A model generated the notes under the pieces. The model did not search any database. It was not told where the DNA came from and saw only the letters and a program-made list of their open reading frames with translations. Positions 23,428 through 31,883 of a stretch of 39,732 nt of DNA are shown piece by piece. A program made the position numbers and the translations under genes. This DNA comes from Rubripirellula sp. (GTDB lineage: Bacteria; Planctomycetota; Planctomycetia; Pirellulales; Pirellulaceae). The stretch lies in assembly GCA_029213145.1 (NCBI GenBank), contig JARGNK010000048.1, positions 3,569-43,300 of the forward strand, read 5' to 3'. How positions within the stretch are numbered: position 1 is the first letter of the stretch; each line of letters begins with the position of its first letter.

Positions 23428-25968
23428 ATGGACTTGTTGTGGTTGCGTAGTCCGCTGGCTCCCGTCGCAGCAGCTTGCATCACGGGCGTTCTGATCGATG
23501 CGTTGGTTTGCTGTGGACCGCTGAGCTCTGAACTTTGGTTCATCGCCTGGGCAGTCTTAGGCATTGGGCTGGGGCTCGGCTTGGGATTTAGGCTGGGAAT
23601 CGTCAGGTCCGTTGACCGACCGCCGGCAAACTGGCTGACCCGCGCGATGCTTGGGTTGCTATTTGTGGCTGTCGGCGGCACCGCGCAACGACTCTCTGAC
23701 TTGCGCTATGACAGTGCCGCCATCCTGTCACTACTGTCGAATACCCCGCAGCCGGTTGTCGTCGAAGGCATCATAGAACAGCCGAACTCCCTTCGGCGGA
23801 ACGCCTTCTCACACCGCCACGGCCGGGATCCTTGGCAAACACTCGTCAGATTGAAATTGAATCAAATTCGTGTTGGTCAACACTTTCAGGCCTGTGATGG
23901 CCACCTGCGTGTGGCGATCAACGGTCGTAATGACCAGATTGCCACCGGAGACTCTGTTCGCCTGTTTGGAACATTGAGTCGACCGGGTGCCGCTTCGAAT
24001 CCTGGCACGGTCGATCTACGAAAGGTGGATCGTCGACGCAACATTCATGCTCAGTTAGATGTTGCCTCGATCGATCACGTGCAGTTGCTGCATCGTGAGC
24101 AAGCATTTCTCCGTCGAATGGTGGCGATGCTAGCGACTCATGGCCGAAACCAGCTGCTTCTCGCGAATGGTCCACAAACAGGCCCGCTGGCGGTCGCTTT
24201 GGTGGTTGGACAACGTGATCTCGTTGACAACGCGACACGAGATCTGCTGATGGTCACTGGGACTGCACATTTGCTATCGGTCAGCGGTTTGCATTTGGCG
24301 ATCGTTGTATTGCTCACTCATTGGATCACCATTGTGCTGCGGTTACCGGCAACGCCAAAACTCTTGACCGTGCTGATGGTGTGTCTGCTTTACACCGCAA
24401 TCACAGGTGCTCGACCGCCCGTACTCCGCGCAGCTGTACTGGTCGTATTTCTGTTGCTGGCGAACTGGATGCGGCGACCGATTCAGCCACTTAACACCCT
24501 ATCACTAGCAGCGATCTTGTTAACGCTGTTCAATCCCGAACTGGTATTCAGCGTAGGTGTGCACTTGTCTTTTTTGGCGGTAACAACGTTATTAATTTGT
24601 GGACAGCGAGAATCTGCACAAACAACCGCTGTGCAACAGAAGCTTGAACGTGAACGGCAACTGGCGGCACTCGTGGATGCCGAGCAATCAAGATTGCGAC
24701 GTGTGACCGGTGCTTTATTCGGTCGATTTATAAAACTGATTTGGCTGAGCGGTTGCGTCTCTGTGATCAGTTTGCCAATGGTCTGGTATCACTTTCACGT
24801 AATCCCACTGATAAGTGTTGTCAGTAATGTTTTGCTGGCACCTTTGTTATTCGTCGCCCTCGCATCAGGTCTTGCTTTGATCATTGCGGGATGGGTTTGG
24901 TGGCCATTAGCAACATGCTTTGGTTTTACCTGTCATGCCTCTTTATCGACCATTCGTTGGATCGTTGAGACCTCTGCACAAATCCCCTGCAGTCATTTTT
25001 GGCTACCATCGCCACCGGGCTGGTGGGTCGCTGGATTCTACGTGATCGTTGCAGGGTCTTTCTTGCTTCGCGCAAGTTACCTTACTTCGACGTTACGGTA
25101 TGCATGGATCGTGTCTTGGGTCACCTCCGCTGTCCTGCTGGCGATACAGCCAACGCCTTTGGATAAGGGAACGTTGGAAGCAACGTTTGTGGATGTAGGT
25201 CATGGCACGAGTGTGGTGATTCGTCTCTCTCCAAATGACGTTTGGCTTTACGACTGTGGTCGGTTGGGAAATGATCACCACAGTAGTCGGGGGATTGATT
25301 CGACGCTTTGGTCATTGGGAGTCACACATCTGCGCGGTGTTTTCCTATCGCATGCGGACGCCGATCATTTTAATGCGTTACCGGGATTGCTCCGTCGATT
25401 TACGATTGATGAGATCTTGACGCCGCCTGGCATGCTGCAGGAAGACGAACCGGCTCTCGAAGCCATCACCCAAGCGATTGACAGGGCAGAAGTTCCCGTT
25501 CGTGAACTGTCAGCAGGCATGTCGATGCGATGCGGCGACAAGCGTCTTGACATTCTGCATCCGCCAGCCGAACGAATTGCGGGGAGTGACAACGCGAATA
25601 GCCTCGTGATTCGGATGGATGCAGCGGGCCGATCACTTATCTTGCCGGGCGATTTGGAGGAGCCGGGAATCGCGTATCTGATCAACCAACCACGGCCAGC
25701 GGTTGGCGGATTGTTGATGGCCCCGCACCACGGCAGTTTGACGGTCGATGCTCGCGCAGTTGTTCATTGGGCAAGACCAAGAGAGACGGTAGTCAGCGGT
25801 GGCCGTCGTTCTCGTCGCCCGGAAGTAATAGAGATGCTCCGAACGACTGGGTCAAATGTCCACCTAACCATCACAAGCGGCGCAATCCGAATTCGTATCG
25901 ATCACCGAGGTAATATGGAGACGCGATATTGGCTCAATTCGCCTTGGCGAACAGGACCTTCGCGCTGA
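23428..25968 (+). CDS. comEC: ComEC/Rec2 DNA-uptake channel
   Basis: An 846-residue membrane protein with the full ComEC layout. It has N-terminal helices and an OB-type DUF4131 domain (about 30-215), a polytopic competence domain (about 250-560, including GTAHLLSVSGLHLAIV), and a C-terminal metallo-beta-lactamase domain (about 595-830) with VDVGHGTSVVI, SHADADHFNALPG, LPGDLEEPG and APHHGS. The HxDxDH-type motif suggests a working nuclease-like site that degrades the non-transforming strand. ATG 23428 is the first methionine codon before the hydrophobic region; TTG 23356 is possible. No other competence gene is in the window. Confidence 0.92.
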   Translation: MDLLWLRSPLAPVAAACITGVLIDALVCCGPLSSELWFIAWAVLGIGLGLGLGFRLGIVRSVDRPPANWLTRAMLGLLFVAVGGTAQRLSDLRYDSAAILSLLSNTPQPVVVEGIIEQPNSLRRNAFSHRHGRDPWQTLVRLKLNQIRVGQHFQACDGHLRVAINGRNDQIATGDSVRLFGTLSRPGAASNPGTVDLRKVDRRRNIHAQLDVASIDHVQLLHREQAFLRRMVAMLATHGRNQLLLANGPQTGPLAVALVVGQRDLVDNATRDLLMVTGTAHLLSVSGLHLAIVVLLTHWITIVLRLPATPKLLTVLMVCLLYTAITGARPPVLRAAVLVVFLLLANWMRRPIQPLNTLSLAAILLTLFNPELVFSVGVHLSFLAVTTLLICGQRESAQTTAVQQKLERERQLAALVDAEQSRLRRVTGALFGRFIKLIWLSGCVSVISLPMVWYHFHVIPLISVVSNVLLAPLLFVALASGLALIIAGWVWWPLATCFGFTCHASLSTIRWIVETSAQIPCSHFWLPSPPGWWVAGFYVIVAGSFLLRASYLTSTLRYAWIVSWVTSAVLLAIQPTPLDKGTLEATFVDVGHGTSVVIRLSPNDVWLYDCGRLGNDHHSSRGIDSTLWSLGVTHLRGVFLSHADADHFNALPGLLRRFTIDEILTPPGMLQEDEPALEAITQAIDRAEVPVRELSAGMSMRCGDKRLDILHPPAERIAGSDNANSLVIRMDAAGRSLILPGDLEEPGIAYLINQPRPAVGGLLMAPHHGSLTVDARAVVHWARPRETVVSGGRRSRRPEVIEMLRTTGSNVHLTITSGAIRIRIDHRGNMETRYWLNSPWRTGPSR

Positions 25969-26017
25969 CATTTTCTGAAGACGGTGTACGATTGAGGGTA
26001 GCGAGCAGGTCGTTCGC

Positions 26018-26047
26018 CTACGGCGTACAAAGCTACGGCGTACAAAG
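26018..26047. repeat. 15-bp direct tandem repeat, 2 copies
   Basis: CTACGGCGTACAAAG at 26018-26032 is repeated exactly at 26033-26047, followed by CT as in the start of a third copy. No coding context. Confidence 0.9.
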
Positions 26048-26168
26048 CTCTGGTCAGATGTTTGAGTGCTTGGATCGGTTGGTCTCCTACATGAGACGGA
26101 CAAACATGGGACCAAGCTATTATCGACGGCTGCATCAGAGCGGGCGTCCAAACCAGAACTGGTGACCA

Positions 26169-26221
26169 AACTCATACATCGCTACTTCCACATGCGAGTA
26201 AGAGCGATGGGTGTTTGAGTT
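26169..26221 (+). promoter_or_regulatory. Inverted repeat upstream of the hemX-hemA operon
   Basis: AACTCA (26169-26174) with TGAGTT (26216-26221), and ATCGCT (26178-26183) with AGCGAT (26203-26208), form a nested, asymmetrically looped hairpin ending 47 bases before the start codon. It could be a leader structure or an operator. No T-tract follows. Confidence 0.35.
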
Positions 26222-26268
26222 CATAGCCTGCTCCGATTGAGTTTCAAAACACTCTCCCCCACACATTC

Positions 26269-27261
26269 ATGCTGGCCATCCTCCGCGAAATCTCCATCGC
26301 CTGCTTTTTCACTAACTACTTGGTAGTTTTGGTGTTGGAGTTGTTGCGGTTGGCCGGCCGTATTCCGGGCCGCGGCTTGCTGGTCATTGTAATGATGGTG
26401 TTGGGACTTTTTACCCACACTTGTTACCTCTTGCTGCAGGCCACCGCCGGTGAAATTCAGGGAGGCGAAAACGAGATAGGACTCTGGGCAACGTGGTCGG
26501 ACTGGTCGTTGCTCGTCGCGTTGGGATTAGCCGTTTGTTTCTTCGTTGCCTATCTGCGGCGGCCCGACACAATCGTCAGCTTTTTTTTCCTACCAGCCGT
26601 TTTGGCAATGATTGGATTCGCTATCGCGGTGTCCGACCTCGCACCCTTCTCACGTAACGAAGCCGTGGAGGTTTGGCGTCGTGTGCACGCCTTGGCGATG
26701 ATGATCGGATCAGGTGCCGTATTGACTGGGTTCATTGCGGGTGTGATGTATCTGGTTCAATCTCGTCGACTGAAGAAAAAAAGAGCTGGTTCGGCGTTTC
26801 GTCTGCCAACGTTGGAATCGCTGGGTAGGTTAAATCGTAGATGTTTGATCATTAGCACATCTGCTGTTGGCCTTGGCTTGCTGGCAGGAATCGTCATGAA
26901 TCTGAACCAGTGGGGGCAGGTCGGGCTGTCAGATCGAGGAGTTCTATTCTCGTTACTGTTGCTGTTGTGGCTCTGCGGTGCAACCTGTTTGGATTACTTT
27001 TATGAACCAGCCAGCCACGGTCGAAAAGCGGTTTATTTAACACTCGCAAGTCTCGGATTTTTGATTCTGGCGATGATCGGTGTGTTGACCGCGCCACATG
27101 GTCAAAACCCAGATGAACAGTCGAAGCTCCACACCCCATCAACAACTCAAGTGGCACTGCTCTCACGTAATACTAACCAGACGGCAAATCTATCTAACGA
27201 CTACGCGAGCGGTTCAATGCCGGCTAAACGGCTGCCCAAATTACAGGGGGCAAACGAATGA
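26269..27261 (+). CDS. HemX/CcsA-like membrane protein
   Basis: A 330-residue protein with about eight transmembrane helices spread over residues 5-285 and a hydrophilic tail (about 286-330). Its pattern (LGLFTHTCYLL, then ALAMMIGSGAVLTGFIAGVMYLVQSRRLKKK) fits the cytochrome c assembly (CcsA/CcmC) superfamily and the HemX proteins found next to hemA. Its stop overlaps the hemA start by four bases (ATGA at 27258-27261), so the two are translationally coupled. Its likely role is modulation of glutamyl-tRNA reductase level or haem handling at the membrane; that role is taken from family context, not from a motif. Confidence 0.82.
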   Translation: MLAILREISIACFFTNYLVVLVLELLRLAGRIPGRGLLVIVMMVLGLFTHTCYLLLQATAGEIQGGENEIGLWATWSDWSLLVALGLAVCFFVAYLRRPDTIVSFFFLPAVLAMIGFAIAVSDLAPFSRNEAVEVWRRVHALAMMIGSGAVLTGFIAGVMYLVQSRRLKKKRAGSAFRLPTLESLGRLNRRCLIISTSAVGLGLLAGIVMNLNQWGQVGLSDRGVLFSLLLLLWLCGATCLDYFYEPASHGRKAVYLTLASLGFLILAMIGVLTAPHGQNPDEQSKLHTPSTTQVALLSRNTNQTANLSNDYASGSMPAKRLPKLQGANE

Positions 27262-28538
27262 AACTGCAAATGATCGGATGCAGCCATCATGACGCAGCAG
27301 TGGAATTTCGAGAAAAGATCTCGTTCTCCACAAACGAGGTCAACGCGGCCTTGGTTACCTTTCGCGAAAGGTACCCTTCAGCTGAACTTGTGCTCTTAAG
27401 TACATGTAACCGCGTCGAGTTGTACGCCACCGGCGGGAATGACTTCCATGTCGACCAAGATGCGGTGGTTGACTTTCTGGCAGACCAGCAACAACTGCAG
27501 CCCGATGAAGTCGTCGAACAGATGATTTATCGGGTGGGGTCGGACGCCGTTGAGCATCTTTTTACCGTCGCGGCTAGTTTGGACAGTATGGTCGTGGGGG
27601 AAGCCCAGATCTTGTCGCAGGTCAAACAGGCCTATGACTTAGCGTGCAACAGCGGAGCGGCAGGTCCACTCACCCACAGCGTATTCCAGGCTGCCAATCG
27701 CGCCGCCAAACGTGTTCAACACGAAACGTCGATTCACCGGCGTCGAGTAAGCGTTCCTAGTGTGGCGGTTGGAGAAGTCGCTGCGGAAGTGTTTGACACA
27801 CTAAGCAATAAGCGGGTTGTACTCTGCGGCGCCGGAGAGATGGGAGAAGAAACGCTTCGATATTTAAAACAAGCAGGTGCGAGTGATCTTTGTGTTTTAA
27901 ACCGAACCTACGAGCGTGCTGTCGCCCTAGCGACTGCATTCGGCGCCGAATCGGCTCCATGGGAAACACTCACCGACCAAATCGTTGACGCTGATTTAAT
28001 CATTGGGACGACATCTGCGGCAGATCCCATTTTGACTGAGGCAACTTTCCGCCCGTTGCAACTCAAGCGTCGAAACCGAGAGTTGTTGATTCTAGATCTG
28101 GCCGTACCTCGTGATTTTGAGGCATCGATCGGTGATCTCCCCAGCGTCTATCTCTACGGGATCGACGATTTACAAACGGCCTGCGAACGAAACCGCCGCG
28201 AGCGGAAAAAAGAATGGCCCAAAGCAAAACAGATTATCACCGAGGAAACCGAGCGATTCATGCAGGCGATTAATCACCGCGCCACTGGGCCAGTGATCCG
28301 CCGCCTTCGCGATCAGGCCCAAGAGATCAAGAGTGACGAGCTGGATCGTTTAATCAACAAGTTACAGTTAACCAATGGCGATCAAGTGGCTCGAAAAGAA
28401 ATCGAGAAGTCTTTTGACCGGTTGATTAACAAGCTGTTGCATCCACCACTGTCTTCGCTTCGTGACGATGCTGCCGATGGACACAAACGTGGTTTGGTCG
28501 AAGCACTCCGACAGCTATTTCAGTTAGGCGAAGATTGA
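27258..28538 (+). CDS. hemA: Glutamyl-tRNA reductase
   Basis: A 426-residue enzyme that reduces the glutamate of glutamyl-tRNA to glutamate-1-semialdehyde with NADPH, the first step of C5 tetrapyrrole synthesis. The catalytic domain contains LLSTCNRVELYA with the nucleophile Cys50, and VVGEAQILSQVKQAY near 113. The NADPH domain has VLCGAGEMGEETLRYL (about 192), and the C-terminal dimerisation helices run about 320-426. The length is normal for the family. Cytoplasmic. It is coupled to the hemX-like gene by a four-base overlap. Only 10 bases separate its stop from that of the convergent scpB gene. Confidence 0.97.
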   Translation: MKLQMIGCSHHDAAVEFREKISFSTNEVNAALVTFRERYPSAELVLLSTCNRVELYATGGNDFHVDQDAVVDFLADQQQLQPDEVVEQMIYRVGSDAVEHLFTVAASLDSMVVGEAQILSQVKQAYDLACNSGAAGPLTHSVFQAANRAAKRVQHETSIHRRRVSVPSVAVGEVAAEVFDTLSNKRVVLCGAGEMGEETLRYLKQAGASDLCVLNRTYERAVALATAFGAESAPWETLTDQIVDADLIIGTTSAADPILTEATFRPLQLKRRNRELLILDLAVPRDFEASIGDLPSVYLYGIDDLQTACERNRRERKKEWPKAKQIITEETERFMQAINHRATGPVIRRLRDQAQEIKSDELDRLINKLQLTNGDQVARKEIEKSFDRLINKLLHPPLSSLRDDAADGHKRGLVEALRQLFQLGED

Positions 28539-28548
28539 ACGGGATTTA

Positions 28549-28850
28549 TCAATCCCAAGCGTCGTCGTCATCATCGTCGAGCTCGTCATCGTCATCGTCC
28601 CAGTCGTCTTCGTCGTCGTCGTCGTCGAGCTTGTCATCATCGTCATCCCAGTCGTCGTCTCCATCCTCGTCGTCATCGACTTCTTTCCAATCTTCTTCTG
28701 CTAGATCGTCGTCTTCTTTGCTGTCGACCTCATCATCGTCGTCATCTTCGAGTTCATCTGGGTCGTCGTCGTCCCAATCATCATCTTCCCAGTCGCTTCC
28801 TTCATCGTCATCGTCATCGTCATCGTCGTCATAGAAGTCGTCATCATCGA
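28549..28850 (-). repeat. GAT/GAC low-complexity run coding the acidic tail
   Basis: About 300 bases of near-repetitive TCG/TCA triplets on the plus strand (GAT/GAC on the coding strand) give the Asp-rich end of ScpB. Third positions vary, so the run is kept by protein selection at least in part rather than being a simple expansion. Confidence 0.85.
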
Positions 28851-29757
28851 CGGCTGCTGGCTGACTAGCGTCAGTGGACGCATGGGTTGGCGTTGCAACG
28901 CACTCGATAGCACCTTGCACTTCAAAATCAGTCTCTGCAAGAACTGGCGCGACGGTCGTGCTCACGACAGGCTCCTTCGTGGATGTCGACAAATCATCAA
29001 GGGTTGAAACGGAATCTTCGGGAATCGGATCTTCCCGTAGAGTTTGCCACTGAATCGAAGGCAAAGCATCTACATTCGGCAATCCAAAGAGTTGTAAGAA
29101 ACGTTTGGTGGTGCCGTAAAGATAGGGACGCCCTAACTCTTCGCCACGACCGACAATTCGAACCAATTCTCTTTCCATCAGCTGGCGTAACAATTCGCCA
29201 CAGGCCACGCCACGAATCGCCTCGGCATTGGCTCTTGAAACGGGTTGGCGGTAGGCGATTACCGCCAATGTTTCCAGCATGGGTGTTGATAATCTTAGCG
29301 GTGCCGGGACATGACCAAGTCGAGCAAGCCAAGGGGCCAATTCTGGACGTGTCAGCAGTCGGTAACCACCGGCCACATGCTCGACTCGCAAAGCCCGTCC
29401 CAGCGTGTCGTAAACGTGGTTAAGTTGGCGGACAAGTGTACGGGCCTCGGTGGCGTCCGCCAAGTGAGCTAATTGGGCAAGTTTCCTCGGATTCAGCGGT
29501 GTTTTAGCCAACAGCAGCACTGCCTCGGCCCGCATCCGCGCGAGCCTTGGGTCCTCCTCAGCCTCAGCTTGCGGTACGTTCCGAATCGGATCGCCGAGAC
29601 CCAGCCGTGTGACGTCGTAAGGCCGCGATATCCACTTAAAACATCCTCGAGGTGGTGCACAACCATCCCATCGGTCTCGATTCGACAACACCAACGTCGA
29701 GCTTCGTTGCCACTCGGCTCGACCAGGATTTCTCGCAGGGGACGAATTTTGCTTCAT
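28549..29757 (-). CDS. scpB: Segregation and condensation protein B with long acidic tail
   Basis: A 402-residue protein. Residues about 68-240 are a ScpB core of two winged-helix domains (RMRAEAVLLLAKTPLNPRKLAQL; LRLSTPMLETLAVIAYRQPVSRANAEAIRGV; GRPYLYGTTKRFLQLFGL), which works with ScpA and SMC in chromosome condensation. Usual ScpB is about 180-200 residues. Here an N-terminal extension of about 65 residues and a long tail are added. Residues 304-402 are almost only Asp and Glu with spaced Trp (DDW, EDW), and the DNA is a degenerate GAT/GAC run. The tail could bind basic proteins or mimic DNA; that is inference. The end of the gene almost touches hemA. Confidence 0.93.
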   Translation of the reverse strand: MKQNSSPARNPGRAEWQRSSTLVLSNRDRWDGCAPPRGCFKWISRPYDVTRLGLGDPIRNVPQAEAEEDPRLARMRAEAVLLLAKTPLNPRKLAQLAHLADATEARTLVRQLNHVYDTLGRALRVEHVAGGYRLLTRPELAPWLARLGHVPAPLRLSTPMLETLAVIAYRQPVSRANAEAIRGVACGELLRQLMERELVRIVGRGEELGRPYLYGTTKRFLQLFGLPNVDALPSIQWQTLREDPIPEDSVSTLDDLSTSTKEPVVSTTVAPVLAETDFEVQGAIECVATPTHASTDASQPAAVDDDDFYDDDDDDDDDEGSDWEDDDWDDDDPDELEDDDDDEVDSKEDDDLAEEDWKEVDDDEDGDDDWDDDDDKLDDDDDEDDWDDDDDELDDDDDDAWD

Positions 29758-29899
29758 GCCTTAGACTGTTTTGGTAGAAATCGGTAACGTCATGTTTGAG
29801 GCCGGAAAGTCTGCGGTGCGACTCTCGATACCATTTTGATCGCCACCGGGCGGCAGAAGGGTTACGATTGTTTCGGAAAGATCACTTAACCTTGCAGCT

Positions 29900-30622
29900 G
29901 TGTCCACCTCGGTTTCACTTCCCCACTCTCTGCGTCGATCAGTGACTAGAAAAAATCGTACGGTCAAACGCTGGTTCGTGGGGATCGCATTTCTGGCTGT
30001 GATGGTAGTGATCTTTTTCGTTATCCGCGCGCAGGGTTACGTCGAAGGCGTGGAATTTTCGCCAACTCACTTCCAACAACGTCAATTTAGCTTTTATGAG
30101 ATCCCACTCATTCACAGCCAAATTACACCGATCAGACGCACCAGTGCGACACCAAGAACGGCCACTTACGTGCGACAATCTGGCCTAATCCCGACCGCAT
30201 TCGGGCCCCCCACCGATTGGCACTTAGTGTCAATCTCTTGGGGACTCTCCGCTTCGAAGCCCGCAGATGCTCAGCTTCTCGTCGACCAACTCGAACTGTC
30301 AACTGGCTCCTCGGATTACTGGCGGGATTGGAGCAAGGATCATCCCCAACATGCAAAGGTTTTTTGGCCGGTCATCCAGAAACTGGCAATTCGAGAGCTT
30401 TACGTGTTGATGCCGCCATTGTTCGAAATCGCTCAAAACGATCAGTCGGCCGCAGATTTCGACGCTGCTATCAATGAACAACTGCAACGAGACTATTTCC
30501 AGCTAATCCAGGATATGCGTGAAGCTAAAAAGCCGGATCTCGCCCGAGAACTGCTCGTTGAGGCACTCGGCGACTTCCCTGACAACCAACCGCTTCAGAG
30601 TTTGCAGCAACCAGCAGACTGA
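29900..30622 (+). CDS. Membrane-anchored hypothetical protein
   Basis: A 240-residue protein with a basic N-terminus (RRSVTRKNRTVKRW), one transmembrane helix near 25-43 (FVGIAFLAVMVVIFFVI), then a soluble, probably exported part with a conserved-looking SISWGLSASKPADAQLLVDQLEL and a C-terminal helical region. No family recognised. The start is GTG 29900; scpB is divergent with 142 bases between. Its stop lies 13 bases before the cysteine desulfurase start, so the two are probably co-transcribed. Confidence 0.72.
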   Translation: MSTSVSLPHSLRRSVTRKNRTVKRWFVGIAFLAVMVVIFFVIRAQGYVEGVEFSPTHFQQRQFSFYEIPLIHSQITPIRRTSATPRTATYVRQSGLIPTAFGPPTDWHLVSISWGLSASKPADAQLLVDQLELSTGSSDYWRDWSKDHPQHAKVFWPVIQKLAIRELYVLMPPLFEIAQNDQSAADFDAAINEQLQRDYFQLIQDMREAKKPDLARELLVEALGDFPDNQPLQSLQQPAD

Positions 30623-30635
30623 ACTGGGACAATCC

Positions 30636-31799
30636 GTGGCGATTTATCTCGATAACAACGCGACTACAGCGGTCGATCCCCGCGTCGCCCAAGCGATGAT
30701 GGAGATTTTCTGCGAGGGTCCAGCAAATCCCGCCAGTCAGCACTCGCTTGGACGATCGGCTCGTGATCGAGTGGAGGATGCCCAAACCACCATCGGACGC
30801 TGCCTCGACACCCAGTTCGACGAACCAGGAGGGCCTCGCTTGATCTTTACCAGCGGCGGCACCGAGTCCAACAACTTGGCGGTAAACGGGATTTGCCCCG
30901 ACGGACCGCTTGTCATTGGTCGGTTCGAACACCCGAGCTTAATCGAACCCGCCGAAGCCCTACAAAAAGCGGGCAGAACGGTTCGCTGGGTCGATATCAA
31001 TCGTGGCGGCGAGATCTGCCTCTCGTCCCTGGAGCAAGCAATCGAGACTGATGGACAAATCGCTTCGCTGGTCACAGTGATGTCCGCCAACAACGAGACG
31101 GGAGTCCTGCAGCCAATTGAACAGGTCGCCCAAATCTGCCAACAGCGAGGTGTACCGTTACATGTCGATGCAACCCAATCCATCGGAAAAGTGCCGATTT
31201 CCTTAAAACGGCTTGGCGCAGCGGCTGTGACTTTCACCGCCCACAAATTTCATGGACCGGCGGGAATTGGCGGCTTATGGCTCAACTCAGGTGTTCGGCT
31301 CAAACCGATGTTTCATGGGGGCCAGCAACAACTCGAAGCGCGGCCTGGAACCGAACCAACTGCTCTGATCGTTGCGATGGCCCATGCGTTAGAGTTGGCA
31401 ACTGAGGAAATGCCCGAAACGGCCAGGCAGTGTCGACATCTTCGTGATCGATTGGAAACCGCCCTTGTCGAGCGACACCCTGAATTAGTCGTTCAAGGAG
31501 CTTCTAAGAATCGCTTGCCAACGACAAGCTGTCTCTCCTTCTGCGGCATTGACCGCCAAACCCTGTTGATGGCTCTCGATTTGGCAGGGATCGCGTGCAG
31601 CAGTGGTTCTGCGTGCAGCAGCGGCAGCAGTCCACCGAGCCATGTGCTAGTAGCCATGGGTTGCCCAGATGAACAGGTTCGCTCGGCCCTCCGATTTGGA
31701 TTGTCCAAGTTTTCCACCGCTGATGAAATTGAATCTTCAATCGAACTTATCTCCAATCATTTCAAGCGTTTAAGAAAAATATCAGCCGTGGATAACTGA
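30636..31799 (+). CDS. Cysteine desulfurase (NifS/IscS family)
   Basis: A 387-residue PLP enzyme that takes sulfur from cysteine for Fe-S cluster and thio-modification synthesis. It opens with the family start IYLDNNATT. The PLP lysine is in TFTAHKFHGPAGIGG (near 200), the sulfur-carrying cysteine lies in the loop ACSSGSACSSGSSPPSHVL (near 325), and the NNETG motif is near 155. GTG 30636 is chosen because the family's N-terminus begins there; the longer frame to 30519 is inside the previous gene. Loop length and an early Ser/Cys-rich motif suggest a group I (NifS/IscS) enzyme. No iscU/sufE partner gene is adjacent. Confidence 0.94.
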   Translation: MAIYLDNNATTAVDPRVAQAMMEIFCEGPANPASQHSLGRSARDRVEDAQTTIGRCLDTQFDEPGGPRLIFTSGGTESNNLAVNGICPDGPLVIGRFEHPSLIEPAEALQKAGRTVRWVDINRGGEICLSSLEQAIETDGQIASLVTVMSANNETGVLQPIEQVAQICQQRGVPLHVDATQSIGKVPISLKRLGAAAVTFTAHKFHGPAGIGGLWLNSGVRLKPMFHGGQQQLEARPGTEPTALIVAMAHALELATEEMPETARQCRHLRDRLETALVERHPELVVQGASKNRLPTTSCLSFCGIDRQTLLMALDLAGIACSSGSACSSGSSPPSHVLVAMGCPDEQVRSALRFGLSKFSTADEIESSIELISNHFKRLRKISAVDN

Positions 31800-31883
31800 T
31801 GCGTTTTTGCTCGCTTTTCCGCAGAAACTGGTTACAATGCCAACGGTCTCGAAACCGTCTCCCTAGCCCAGTTTCGCTAGGCA

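Larger units (their letters stand above)
25969..26268. other. 300-bp intergenic region with small repeats
   Basis: Between comEC and the hemX-like gene, same strand. It holds a 15-bp direct tandem repeat (26018-26047) and an inverted repeat near its end (26169-26221). No gene seen; the hemX-hemA promoter should lie here. Confidence 0.5.

Noticed and set aside
28535..28834. Poly-serine reading frame on the plus strand
   Set aside because: It is the complement of the Asp-rich codons of the scpB tail; no independent start or domain.
31807..31838. Promoter of dnaA (TTGCTC / TACAAT)
   Set aside because: The -10 is good, but the only -35-like hexamer is 20 bp away and weak, so it is not listed as a feature.
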